A DNA stretch of 17,635 nt from CAYORM01 sp964406375. GTDB taxonomy: Bacteria > Pseudomonadota > Alphaproteobacteria > DSM-16000 > Inquilinaceae. The stretch lies in assembly GCA_964406375.1 (NCBI GenBank), contig CAYORM010000059.1, positions 1-17,635 on the forward strand. Direction: 5' to 3'. Below are positions 1-7,246 of this stretch, in pieces (within the stretch, counting starts at the first letter, position 1; each line of letters starts with the position of its first letter). The notes beneath the pieces were generated by a model. It was not told the DNA's origin, did not search any database, and was given only the letters and a program-made list of their open reading frames with translations. Both the position numbers and the translations under genes were made by a program.

Positions 1-757
1 CCATGTCGCGCGGATGACTGGTCGTATAGCGGATGCGGGCCACGCCCTCGATCTCGGCGATCGCGCGGATGAGGCGGCCGAGCCCCCAATCCCGCCCGTC
101 CGGGCCGGCGCCATGGAAGGCGTTGACGTTCTGGCCGAGCAGCGTGATCTCGCGCGCGCCGCGCGCCACCAGCCGCCGCGCCTCCGCCAGGATGCCCTCG
201 ACATCACGCGAGAACTCCGCGCCGCGCGTATAGGGGACGACGCAGAAGGTGCAGAACTTGTCACAGCCTTCCTGCACCGCCAGGAAGGCGCTGATGCCGG
301 CCTCCCCCTCACCCTCGGGCAGATTGTCGAACTTGCTCTCGGCCGGGAAGTCGGTGTCAACGAGCGGGCGGCCAGAGCGCCGGTGCGCCTCGGCGACCAT
401 CTCCGGCAGGCGGTGATAGACCTGCGGCCCGACGACGAGGTCGATCCAGGGCGCGCGCGCCGCGATCGCCTCGCCCTCGGCCTGCGCGACGCAGCCGGCC
501 ACCGCGACGATCGGGCGTCGTCCGCCGGGGCCTTCGCTGCTGCGCGTCCGCAACCGCCCAAGCTCGGAGAAGACCTTCTCGGTGGCCTTCTCACGGATGT
601 GGCAGGTGTTGAGGATCACCATGTCGGCGTCCTCGGCGGTATCGGTCGGCGCGTATCCGAGCGGCGCGAGGAGGTCTGCCATCCGTCCACTGTCGTAGAC
701 GTTCATCTGGCAGCCCCACGTCTTCACGAAAAGCTTCTTGGTCGAACGACCTGTCAC
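1..757 (-). CDS. miaB: MiaB, tRNA-2-methylthio-N6-dimethylallyladenosine synthase (N-terminal part, cut by window edge)
   Basis: Radical-SAM methylthiotransferase that adds the 2-methylthio group to i6A37 of tRNAs reading codons that start with U. About 252 codons are present, of the roughly 440-470 usual for the family; the C-terminal part lies beyond base 1. The UPF0004 domain supplies three cysteines for the auxiliary 4Fe-4S cluster: C16 in TWGCQMN, C52 in NTCHIR and C89 in VAGC. The radical-SAM cluster motif CxxxCxxC is C165, C169, C172 (GCDKFCTFC). The start chosen is GTG at 757, preceded by GAGGA about seven bases upstream, which gives the usual short N-terminus before KLFVKTWGC. olsA ends 165 bases upstream on the same strand, and a plsC-type gene next to miaB is a common alphaproteobacterial arrangement. 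Identity is very secure; only the start codon is uncertain. Confidence 0.96.
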   Translation of the reverse strand, partial: MTGRSTKKLFVKTWGCQMNVYDSGRMADLLAPLGYAPTDTAEDADMVILNTCHIREKATEKVFSELGRLRTRSSEGPGGRRPIVAVAGCVAQAEGEAIAARAPWIDLVVGPQVYHRLPEMVAEAHRRSGRPLVDTDFPAESKFDNLPEGEGEAGISAFLAVQEGCDKFCTFCVVPYTRGAEFSRDVEGILAEARRLVARGAREITLLGQNVNAFHGAGPDGRDWGLGRLIRAIAEIEGVARIRYTTSHPRDM

Positions 758-809
758 GACTGTTCCTCGGAGCCCCCGTCGCGGGGAACCGCTCCTGTCC
801 TTTGCGGCG

Positions 810-828
810 CCGCGATCATAGATCGCGG
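810..828. promoter_or_regulatory. Dyad with a candidate -10 element ahead of miaB
   Basis: A perfect 7-bp inverted repeat (CCGCGAT at 810-816, ATCGCGG at 822-828) with a 5-base loop sits between olsA and miaB. Read on the minus strand, TATGAT (820 to 815) lies inside it, about 58 bases ahead of the miaB GTG, and differs from the -10 consensus at one base. No convincing -35 lies 16-18 bases further upstream; the best TTG-type hexamer is 21 bases away. There is no T-run on either side, so I favour a promoter or operator over a terminator. Weakly supported. Confidence 0.3.
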
Positions 829-922
829 GCTATGGCGGCGGAATCAAGCTTTCTGGACGCAACACCCCGCTGCGCTGCCATCGCGGCCCCCCGCCTGGAC
901 CGGTGACCCCGGCCGCGCCGCC

Positions 923-1792
923 TCATGCCGGGGCCGCCACGGGCTCGTCATCGATCACCGGTGCAGGCACCGGCTGCGTCGCATCGAGGCGGCCGGCATT
1001 CGCCGCCGCGACGCCGCGGGCGACCGCCGTCCAGCAATGGTCGGCAAGCGCCTTGCGGCTGCCGAAGGCACTGATATCGGTTGGCTCGTGGAACACGACA
1101 TGCACCGTCAACCGCCCCTGGCAGGCGACGTTCCAGAGATGCGGAGCCATGTCCATGTCGCCATACCAGGCGTAGAGCGACCGCAGGCGCCGGCCGAGCG
1201 GGATACCGTCGAGCGCCGTGCAGGCCAGCGAGACGGGCTGGACGGTGAGCGGACGCCCATCCACCGGCAGCGCGGCCACGGCGAACAGCGCGCTCTTGAA
1301 GGGCAGTGTGCGGTTGCCGTCGCTCGATGTGCCCTCGGGGAACAGGATGAGGTTGTCGCCGGCCTCGAGTCGCACCTCGATGTCGCGCCGCTGGCGCCCG
1401 GTTGAGGACACACGGCGGTCGACGAAGACGGTGCGCTGCAGCTTGGCCAGAAGGCCGAAGAGCGGCCATCCCGCCACCTCCGCCTTGGCGACAAAGCTGG
1501 CCGGCAGGCAGCTGCCCAGCACCTCAATGTCGAGATAGGAGAGGTGATTCGACACGAACAGCGTCGGCCGCGCGGTCGACGGCCTGCCGGTCACCACCAC
1601 CCGCATACCCATGATACGGCAGCAGATGCGGTGGTAGAAGACCGGGATGGTCTCCACCGCACGCAGCTTCAGCGCCAGCGCCACGACCTGGACCGGGATC
1701 ATCACCCCGGTGAACAGCAGATAGACGAGGAGGCGTCCCGCACCCCTCAGCCGGGCGCCGGGGCCGAGCGGCATGGCGCCCGGCCGGCTCAC
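923..1792 (-). CDS. olsA: OlsA, lyso-ornithine lipid / 1-acylglycerol-3-phosphate O-acyltransferase (PlsC family)
   Basis: Membrane-associated acyltransferase of 289 residues. In the ornithine-lipid pathway OlsA adds the second acyl chain to lyso-ornithine lipid made by OlsB; related PlsC enzymes make phosphatidic acid. An N-terminal hydrophobic helix (about residues 20-42) is followed by the catalytic HX4D motif (NHLSYLD, H83 and D88) and the substrate-binding FPEGTS block (151-156), with the usual family spacing. The GTG start at 1792 shares four bases (GTGA) with the olsB stop, so translational coupling is likely. An in-frame ATG at codon 7 is an alternative start. The OlsA assignment rests on this tight coupling to olsB; the sequence alone supports only PlsC family, and some OlsA enzymes also act on lysophosphatidic acid. 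Confidence 0.88.
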   Translation of the reverse strand: MSRPGAMPLGPGARLRGAGRLLVYLLFTGVMIPVQVVALALKLRAVETIPVFYHRICCRIMGMRVVVTGRPSTARPTLFVSNHLSYLDIEVLGSCLPASFVAKAEVAGWPLFGLLAKLQRTVFVDRRVSSTGRQRRDIEVRLEAGDNLILFPEGTSSDGNRTLPFKSALFAVAALPVDGRPLTVQPVSLACTALDGIPLGRRLRSLYAWYGDMDMAPHLWNVACQGRLTVHVVFHEPTDISAFGSRKALADHCWTAVARGVAAANAGRLDATQPVPAPVIDDEPVAAPA

Positions 1793-2625
1793 GGCTTCTC
1801 GTAGGCCAGGACCGGCCCCCGGCGCTCCCGCTTCTCGTAGTGCTTGAAGTACTTCTCGGTCACGAGGTCGGTCTTGACGATGACTGCGACATCGGTGGTC
1901 TGGAACTGCGGATCGATCACCGCCCCATCCCCGACATAGCCGCCGAGCCGCAGATACCCCTTGATCAGCGGCGGCAGGGCGGCGATCGCCTCGCGCTGGT
2001 CAACCGCCTCGATGGGCATCCGCCGCATCTCGGTGTGCAGCGCCGGCAGCGCCACCGGGCGCAGCGCCGGCGGGGCGAGGTGGTAGTAGTAGAGATAGGA
2101 GAGCGGCATGCTCAGCGCCTCGACATCGACGCCGGGCAGGCTGGCGCAGCCGAACATCAGCTCGATGTCGTGCTGGAACACATAGGCGGCGATGCCCCGC
2201 CAGAGGAGCTGCATCGTCGTGCCGGTCCGGTACAGCCCGTCGACGCAGGAGCGTCCGAGTTCCAGCACAGAGCCGGAATACGCCTCGATCTTCGAGATGT
2301 CGTATTCGGAGGCCGAGTAGAACCGGCCCATCTTTTCGGCGGCCGGCCGCCGGATCAGCCGGTAGGTACCGACCACCGCCTCGGCGCCGCGACCGCGGGC
2401 GTGGTCGATCACCAGGAGATGATCGGCGACCGCGTCGAACTCGTCGAAATCGCGGCCGGATGCGGCCATCGCCTCGGTCGGCTTGGCCGTCATCTCCTCG
2501 TAGAAGACGTGGTACCGGAGCCGCTGGGCCGCATCGACCTCCGCCGGATCGGCCGCGAGGCGTACCTCGAGATTGCCGGCGCGAAGGCTCCAGCTGCTCT
2601 CGTCGAAAGTGGTCGTCTCCGCCAT
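1789..2625 (-). CDS. olsB: OlsB, L-ornithine N-alpha-acyltransferase (GNAT fold)
   Basis: Transfers a 3-hydroxyacyl group from acyl-ACP to the alpha-amino group of ornithine, the first step of phosphorus-free ornithine lipid synthesis. The 278-residue length is close to known OlsB proteins. Family blocks are visible in order: RLRYHVFYEEM (36-45), FDAVADHLLVID (63-74), VVGTYRLIRR (84-93), ELGRSCV (122-128) and GVDVEALSMPLSYLYYY (165-181). The ATG at 2625 follows a GGAGAG purine run. The next gene, olsA, starts inside the olsB stop codon, so the two form an olsBA operon. In several bacteria ornithine lipids rise under phosphate limitation; I see no clear Pho box here. A generic GNAT/hemolysin-like N-acyltransferase is the only alternative name. 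Confidence 0.93.
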   Translation of the reverse strand: MAETTTFDESSWSLRAGNLEVRLAADPAEVDAAQRLRYHVFYEEMTAKPTEAMAASGRDFDEFDAVADHLLVIDHARGRGAEAVVGTYRLIRRPAAEKMGRFYSASEYDISKIEAYSGSVLELGRSCVDGLYRTGTTMQLLWRGIAAYVFQHDIELMFGCASLPGVDVEALSMPLSYLYYYHLAPPALRPVALPALHTEMRRMPIEAVDQREAIAALPPLIKGYLRLGGYVGDGAVIDPQFQTTDVAVIVKTDLVTEKYFKHYEKRERRGPVLAYEKP

Positions 2626-2714
2626 GCTCTCCGCCGTTGCCGGGCCCCGGACGTCTCCCGGGGCTTCAGCGGACCCGGGCCCCGCTATCCCTGCGCCCGT
2701 GCCCGCATCCTTGC

Positions 2715-2723
2715 ACTATAGCA
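2715..2723 (-). promoter_or_regulatory. Candidate extended -10 promoter for olsBA
   Basis: On the minus strand, TGC followed directly by TATAGT forms an extended -10 element about 90 bases ahead of the olsB ATG. TATAGT differs from consensus at one position, and the local A+T content is unusual for this G/C-rich intergenic stretch. No good -35 hexamer is seen at normal spacing, which fits extended -10 promoters. No transcript data are available. Confidence 0.4.
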
Positions 2724-2812
2724 CCGGATGGCGCCGCGACCGCCCCCGAAAACGCGACCGGCCACATGGCGGCCGGATCGGGGCCTGCCGGCCCGTCCCG
2801 GCCGATGCGGGC

Positions 2813-3226
2813 TCAGCCGCGAGAGCGGGCGCGGGTGCCGAGACCGATCTCCTTGGCGAGCGCGCTGCGCTGCCGGGCATAGTTCGGTGCGACCATCGGG
2901 TAGTCGGGCGGCAGGCCCCAGCGCTCGCGATACTGCTCCGGCGTCATGCCATAGGCGGTCTTGAGATGCCGCTTCAGCATCTTCAGCCGCTTCCCGTCCT
3001 CCAGACAGATGATGTAGTCCGGCGTCACCGACTTCTTGATCGGCACGGCCGGCTGCGGGCGCTCCGGCGCCGGGCTCGGTTCCGAACCCAGCGACCACAG
3101 GGTCCGGTAGACTTGATCGATGAGCTTGGGAAGATCGGCGACCGCGACGCTGTTGTTGCGAACATGCGCCGCGACGATCTGCGTGGTCAGTTCCAGCAAG
3201 TCGTTGGACGGCGTTTCGGTGGTCAT
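2813..3226 (-). CDS. MucR/Ros family transcriptional regulator
   Basis: A 137-residue DNA-binding regulator of the Ros/MucR type, which in alphaproteobacteria controls exopolysaccharide, motility, cell-cycle or virulence genes by binding A/T-rich sites. The N-terminal 45 residues match the MucR oligomerisation region (LTTQIVAAHVRNN). The core runs from PIKKSVTPDYIICLEDG through LKRHL and MTPEQYRERWGLP to YPMVAPNYA (about 62-117). The finger keeps C74, D77 and H87, but the two residues that are His-His in Ros (THH) are A91 and Y92, so classical zinc binding is doubtful. ATG at 3226 has a GGAG eight bases upstream and a strong promoter 45-73 bases upstream. The A/T-rich promoter region makes autoregulation plausible (inferred). 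Confidence 0.93.
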   Translation of the reverse strand: MTTETPSNDLLELTTQIVAAHVRNNSVAVADLPKLIDQVYRTLWSLGSEPSPAPERPQPAVPIKKSVTPDYIICLEDGKRLKMLKRHLKTAYGMTPEQYRERWGLPPDYPMVAPNYARQRSALAKEIGLGTRARSRG

Positions 3227-3270
3227 GACGATGCTCCAATGGGGGCTGGCGCCGTGGCGAGGCGTGCCGA

Positions 3271-3299
3271 TTTATAGAAGGCGTCCGTGCGATTATCAA
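3271..3299 (-). promoter_or_regulatory. Sigma-70-type promoter of the mucR-like gene
   Basis: Read on the minus strand: -35 TTGATA (3299-3294), exactly 17 bases, then -10 TATAAA (3276-3271). This is the best promoter match in the window. It predicts a start near 3264 and a leader of roughly 38 bases before the ATG at 3226. The surrounding stretch (about 3270-3320) is markedly A/T-rich compared with the rest of the window, as expected for a site that a MucR-type protein could bind itself. Confidence 0.72.
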
Positions 3300-3358
3300 A
3301 CGTCAATGACAATGAATACAGGGGTCGGCACCGCCGATGGCAAGAAAGAGCGGCAGAA

Positions 3359-3622
3359 ATGTCCTGGCCTGATCATGGACCCGGTGTGATCCCGGATGTG
3401 GAGATCGATGTAACGCGAGAGATGTGCCCGATGAGCTTCGTCAGGGTGAAGCTGGCACTGGAGGCGATGCACCCCGGGCAGCTCTTGGAAGTCCGGCTGC
3501 GCGGCAGCGAGGCCTTGGAGAACGTGCCGCGTTCTACACGTGAAGCCGGGCATCAGGTGGCGTCGCTGCGTCCCGATGCGGACGGGCCGGGCCTGCACCG
3601 GTTGGTGATCATCCGCGCCTGA
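3359..3622 (+). CDS. TusA/SirA/YedF-like sulfurtransferase-fold protein
   Basis: An 87-residue protein of the TusA fold. TusA proteins pass persulfide sulfur on a conserved cysteine for tRNA thiolation or other sulfur trafficking. The family pattern is clear: beta strand VEIDVTREMCPMSFVRVKLALE, then PGQLLEVRLRG, NVPR, and a final strand LHRLVIIRA. The candidate sulfur-carrying residue is C23, in CPMS; the second proline of the classical CPxP is Ser26, a form common in stand-alone family members whose partners are unknown. I chose ATG 3359 because the longer frame starting with GTG at 3287 would begin inside the mucR promoter and adds residues unlike the family. The Shine-Dalgarno match is poor. 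It is transcribed divergently from mucR and no sulfur-pathway gene is nearby. Confidence 0.82.
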   Translation: MSWPDHGPGVIPDVEIDVTREMCPMSFVRVKLALEAMHPGQLLEVRLRGSEALENVPRSTREAGHQVASLRPDADGPGLHRLVIIRA

Positions 3623-3689
3623 ACGGCGGGCAGACGCAACCGGGATCGCCGCACGCAGCAAAGGTAGCCCGCCGGCAAGGATGCAGACA

Positions 3690-3720
3690 AACGAAGAGGG
3701 GCACGAGACCCGTGCCCCTC
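3690..3720 (-). terminator. Intrinsic terminator of the YdcH-like gene
   Basis: A perfect 10-bp inverted repeat, GAGGGGCACG (3696-3705) and CGTGCCCCTC (3711-3720), with a 5-base loop. On the minus strand it is followed by TTCGTTTG, a modest T-rich tail, 37 bases past the YdcH stop. A second, weaker 6-bp hairpin (3737-3742 with 3751-3756) lies immediately after the stop codon. The plus-strand side has no T tail, so this serves the minus-strand gene and not tusA. Confidence 0.75.
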
Positions 3721-3756
3721 GAGAGCGGACGTCGCCGCGGCCGGATCCGCGGCCGC

Positions 3757-3930
3757 TCAGGCGTCGTGAGCCGCCAGCCGCGCGATCTCGTCCTTCAGGC
3801 GCAGCTTCTCGCGCTTCATCCGGGCGATCTCGTTCTCGTCGTGGTAGGGCTGAAGTGATGCGTCGAGGATGCGCCGGTCGAGCGCCGAATGCTTGGCACG
3901 GAGGGATTCGATACGTTCGGCAACAGCCAT
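3757..3930 (-). CDS. YdcH family (DUF465) small helical protein
   Basis: A 57-residue charged protein of the YdcH/DUF465 family, whose molecular role is unknown. Two helices are predicted: VAERIESLRAKHSALDRRI, then the signature DENEIARMKREKLRLKDEIARL (about 32-53), typical of a helical hairpin or coiled coil. The start at 3930 is chosen because AAGGGAG lies just upstream and the protein then begins like other family members; an upstream in-frame ATG at 3987 would add 19 unrelated residues and abut a palindrome. An intrinsic terminator follows the gene. A 65-residue paralogue is encoded on the opposite strand at 5377, on the far side of the phosphofructokinase gene. The family call is secure and the function unknown. 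Confidence 0.88.
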   Translation of the reverse strand: MAVAERIESLRAKHSALDRRILDASLQPYHDENEIARMKREKLRLKDEIARLAAHDA

Positions 3931-3987
3931 GTTTCGCTCCCTTGCTGTTGGCCGGGCCTCCAAGCGAGATCCCGGCACCACCTGCAT

Positions 3988-4003
3988 GTTACCACGTGGT
4001 GAC
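3988..4003. promoter_or_regulatory. 16-bp near-perfect palindrome, candidate operator
   Basis: GTTACCACGTGGTGAC is symmetric except at one base pair, with a perfect ACCACGTGGT core. It lies 58-73 bases ahead of the YdcH ATG at 3930. On the minus strand, TAACAT (4/6 match to a -10) overlaps its downstream arm, so a protein bound here could block that gene. The binding protein is not known. Confidence 0.45.
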
Positions 4004-4033
4004 TGTCCGGGAACGATGCAATGACATTGCGGA

Positions 4034-4049
4034 GCCCGTCGCTACGGGC
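4034..4049 (-). terminator. Possible weak hairpin terminator after pfkA
   Basis: A 6-bp perfect stem (GCCCGT at 4034-4039, ACGGGC at 4044-4049) with a 4-base loop lies 11 bases past the phosphofructokinase stop. No T-run follows on the minus strand, so intrinsic termination is doubtful. Confidence 0.3.
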
Positions 4050-4059
4050 CACCGGAGGG

Positions 4060-5142
<1,083 letters not shown>

Positions 5143-5170
5143 ACCGATCGTCCTGCTCGTGCTTTGGCCC

Positions 5171-5199
5171 GTTGTTAGCAGAACGAGCCTGCGCTGCAA
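5171..5199 (-). promoter_or_regulatory. Weak candidate promoter for pfkA
   Basis: On the minus strand, TTGCAG (5199-5194) and AACAAC (5176-5171) are separated by 17 bases and end 28 bases ahead of the pfkA ATG. Each hexamer matches consensus at only three positions, so spacing and location are the main support. Confidence 0.25.
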
Positions 5200-5293
5200 C
5201 CACGATGGCGCGCGCCGTCCGGCCGGCGCAGTGGCAGCGACCGGGTGCAACCGAGCCATGCCCGGCGCGATGGCCACGGACCGGGCGAGACGG

Positions 5294-5322
5294 TTCGGCA
5301 GAAGACGCCGAGCCGCTATACT
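5294..5322 (+). promoter_or_regulatory. Candidate promoter for ydcH-purEK
   Basis: TATACT at 5317-5322 is a 5/6 match to the -10 consensus. A weak -35 (TTCGGC, 5294-5299) sits exactly 17 bases upstream. The predicted start near 5329 leaves a leader of about 48 bases before the YdcH ATG at 5377. Confidence 0.45.
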
Positions 5323-5376
5323 CCCCTGCGCGGGTCGGGACCGCCGCCCGTCGCCGACGAGGATTGCCGAGCGCGA

Positions 5377-5574
5377 ATGACTGACATCCAGATGTTGCGG
5401 GAGCGGCTGGCGGCCCTGCAGCTTGAGCACCGCGACCTCGACGACGTCATCGCGCGGCTCGCCTCAACGGGCGCCGACCAGCTCCAGATCCAACGGCTGA
5501 AGAAGCGCAAGCTCGCCCTTAAGGACATGATCGCGCGGATGGAGAGCCAGATCCTCCCCGACATCATCGCCTGA
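5377..5574 (+). CDS. YdcH family (DUF465) small protein ahead of purE
   Basis: A 65-residue protein of the same family as the one at 3757-3930, with the signature LQIQRLKKRKLALKDMIARM (about 36-55) after a first helix with LEHRDLDDVIARL. It contains no cysteine and no signal peptide; a cytoplasmic helical hairpin is likely. ATG 5377 is chosen because the family match begins a few residues later; upstream in-frame codons belong to the promoter region. A GAGGA lies 13 bases upstream, which is long for a Shine-Dalgarno. purE begins 59 bases downstream on the same strand, so the three genes probably form one operon. YdcH genes beside purE recur in alphaproteobacteria, but no functional link is known to me. 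Confidence 0.87.
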   Translation: MTDIQMLRERLAALQLEHRDLDDVIARLASTGADQLQIQRLKKRKLALKDMIARMESQILPDIIA

Positions 5575-5633
5575 CCGCGCGCCGGTCGCCTTTCGCCCCG
5601 GCCACAGCCGCCATCCCCGACCGAGCCCGCCCG

Positions 5634-6155
5634 ATGACCGAGCCCACCGCCCCGCCCGATCCGACACCGCCCGAGACGGCCATCCCCGTGGCGATCGTGA
5701 TGGGCAGCCAGTCCGACTGGGAGACGATGCGCCACGCCGCCGCGACGCTGGATGCACTGGGCATCGCGCATGAGGCACGGATCGTCTCGGCCCATCGCAC
5801 GCCCGACCGGATGTGGAGCTTCGCGCGCGGGGCGCGGGCGCGGGGTCTGCGCGCCATCATCGCCGGCGCCGGCGGCGCGGCGCATCTGCCGGGCATGATC
5901 GCGGCGATGACGCCCGTGCCGGTGCTCGGGGTGCCGGTGGAGAGCCGGGCGCTCTCCGGCCTCGACAGCCTGCTCTCGATCGTCCAGATGCCGGCCGGCG
6001 TGCCGGTCGCGACCTTCGCGATCGGCCGGGCCGGCGCCGTCAACGCGGCGCTGTTCGCCGCCGCGCTGCTTGCCACGACTGATCCCGGTGTCGCCGGCGC
6101 GCTCGATGCCTGGCGCGAACGCCAGACCGCCGCCGTCGCCGAGAGGCCGGCATGA
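5634..6155 (+). CDS. purE: PurE, N5-carboxyaminoimidazole ribonucleotide mutase (class I)
   Basis: Converts N5-CAIR to CAIR in de novo purine synthesis, using the product of PurK. Length 173 residues, slightly long because of a proline-rich 17-residue N-terminal extension. Active-site blocks are complete: MGSQSDW (23-29), SAHRTPDR (52-59, with the catalytic-region His54) and AGAGGAAHLPGM (77-88, His84). The stop overlaps the purK start by four bases (ATGA), indicating coupled translation. Presence of purK supports the two-enzyme bacterial route (class I PurE) over the CO2-using class II. ATG 5634 has a poor ribosome site; an internal start is not excluded, but the first motif starts at residue 23. 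Confidence 0.96.
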   Translation: MTEPTAPPDPTPPETAIPVAIVMGSQSDWETMRHAAATLDALGIAHEARIVSAHRTPDRMWSFARGARARGLRAIIAGAGGAAHLPGMIAAMTPVPVLGVPVESRALSGLDSLLSIVQMPAGVPVATFAIGRAGAVNAALFAAALLATTDPGVAGALDAWRERQTAAVAERPA

Positions 6156-7246
6156 GCGGCGTGACCCGCCCGCTCGCGCCGGGCGCCATCATCGGCATCC
6201 TCGGCGGCGGCCAGCTCGGCCGGATGACGGCGCTCGCCGCGGCCCGGCTCGGCTATCGCGTCCACGCCTTCGCCACCGAGCCGGATGCCCCGCTCGTCCA
6301 GGTCACCGACCGTGCCACCATCGCCTCCTTCGGCGACGGCGCCGCGCTCGATGCCTTCGCTGCGGCTATCGACGTGGCGACGCTGGAATTCGAGAATGTG
6401 CCGATCGGCGCCGTCGAGCGCGTCGCCCGCCGTGTCCCGGTCAGGCCGGGGGCCGCGGTGCTGGCCACCTGTCAGGACCGCGTCGCCGAGAAGCGCTTCG
6501 CCACCGGGCTAGGCATCGCGACCGCCCCCTGGGCACCGGTCGATGATGTCACCGGGCTGAAGGCGGCGCTGGCCACGCTCGGCACGCCTGCGATCCTCAA
6601 GACGCGGCGCGAAGGTTATGACGGCAAGGGCCAGGTGGCGATCCGCGACGCCGCAGAGGCCGAGGCCGCCCTTGCCCGGATCGGTGGCCGGCCGGCGATC
6701 CTCGAGGGCTTCGTCACATTCGCCCGCGAACTGTCGGTCATCGCCGCCCGCGGCACCGACGGCACCGTCCGCTGCTACCCGGCAGTGGAGAACCGCCATC
6801 ACAACCACATCCTGGCCGAGACACTGGCGCCGGCGCCCGGCCTTGCGCCGGCGCTGGCCGCCGAAGCCGAGGCGATCGCCGCACGGCTCGCCGTGGCGCT
6901 CGACGTGGTGGGGCTGCTGGCGGTTGAGCTGTTCGAGACGGCCGATGGCCGCCTCCTCGTCAATGAGCTCGCGCCGCGCCCGCACAATTCCGGGCACTGG
7001 ACGATGGACGCCTGCGCGACCGACCAGTTCGAGCAGCTCGTCCGCGCCGTCTGCGGCCTGCCGCTCGGGGCGGTCGACCGGCTCGCCGATTGCGTGATGA
7101 CGAATCTCATCGGTGATGACGTCGCCGGAGTGCCGGCCCTCCTCGCCGAGCCCGGGGCGCGGCTGCATCTCTACGGCAAGACCGAGGCGAGGCCGGGCCG
7201 CAAGATGGGGCACGTCAACCGGCTCGTCTCCCACCCGCCCCGCTGA
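6152..7246 (+). CDS. purK: PurK, N5-carboxyaminoimidazole ribonucleotide synthase
   Basis: ATP-grasp enzyme joining bicarbonate to AIR with ATP hydrolysis to give N5-CAIR, the substrate of PurE. The 364 residues cover the full family. Seen are the N-terminal GILGGGQLGRM (15-25), LEFENVP (79-84), the ATP-grasp lysine block LKTRREGYDGKGQ (149-161), ENRHHNHILAETLAP, and the metal-binding NELAPRPHNSGHWT near the C-terminal third. It starts inside the purE stop codon (ATGA). Its last 32 bases overlap the convergent EamA transporter gene, leaving no room for a conventional terminator between them. Confidence 0.97.
   Translation: MSGVTRPLAPGAIIGILGGGQLGRMTALAAARLGYRVHAFATEPDAPLVQVTDRATIASFGDGAALDAFAAAIDVATLEFENVPIGAVERVARRVPVRPGAAVLATCQDRVAEKRFATGLGIATAPWAPVDDVTGLKAALATLGTPAILKTRREGYDGKGQVAIRDAAEAEAALARIGGRPAILEGFVTFARELSVIAARGTDGTVRCYPAVENRHHNHILAETLAPAPGLAPALAAEAEAIAARLAVALDVVGLLAVELFETADGRLLVNELAPRPHNSGHWTMDACATDQFEQLVRAVCGLPLGAVDRLADCVMTNLIGDDVAGVPALLAEPGARLHLYGKTEARPGRKMGHVNRLVSHPPR

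Noticed and set aside
14..1405. A 463-codon plus-strand open frame at the left end
   Set aside because: It lies antisense to miaB and most of olsA, both with intact catalytic motifs; no domain is recognisable in it.
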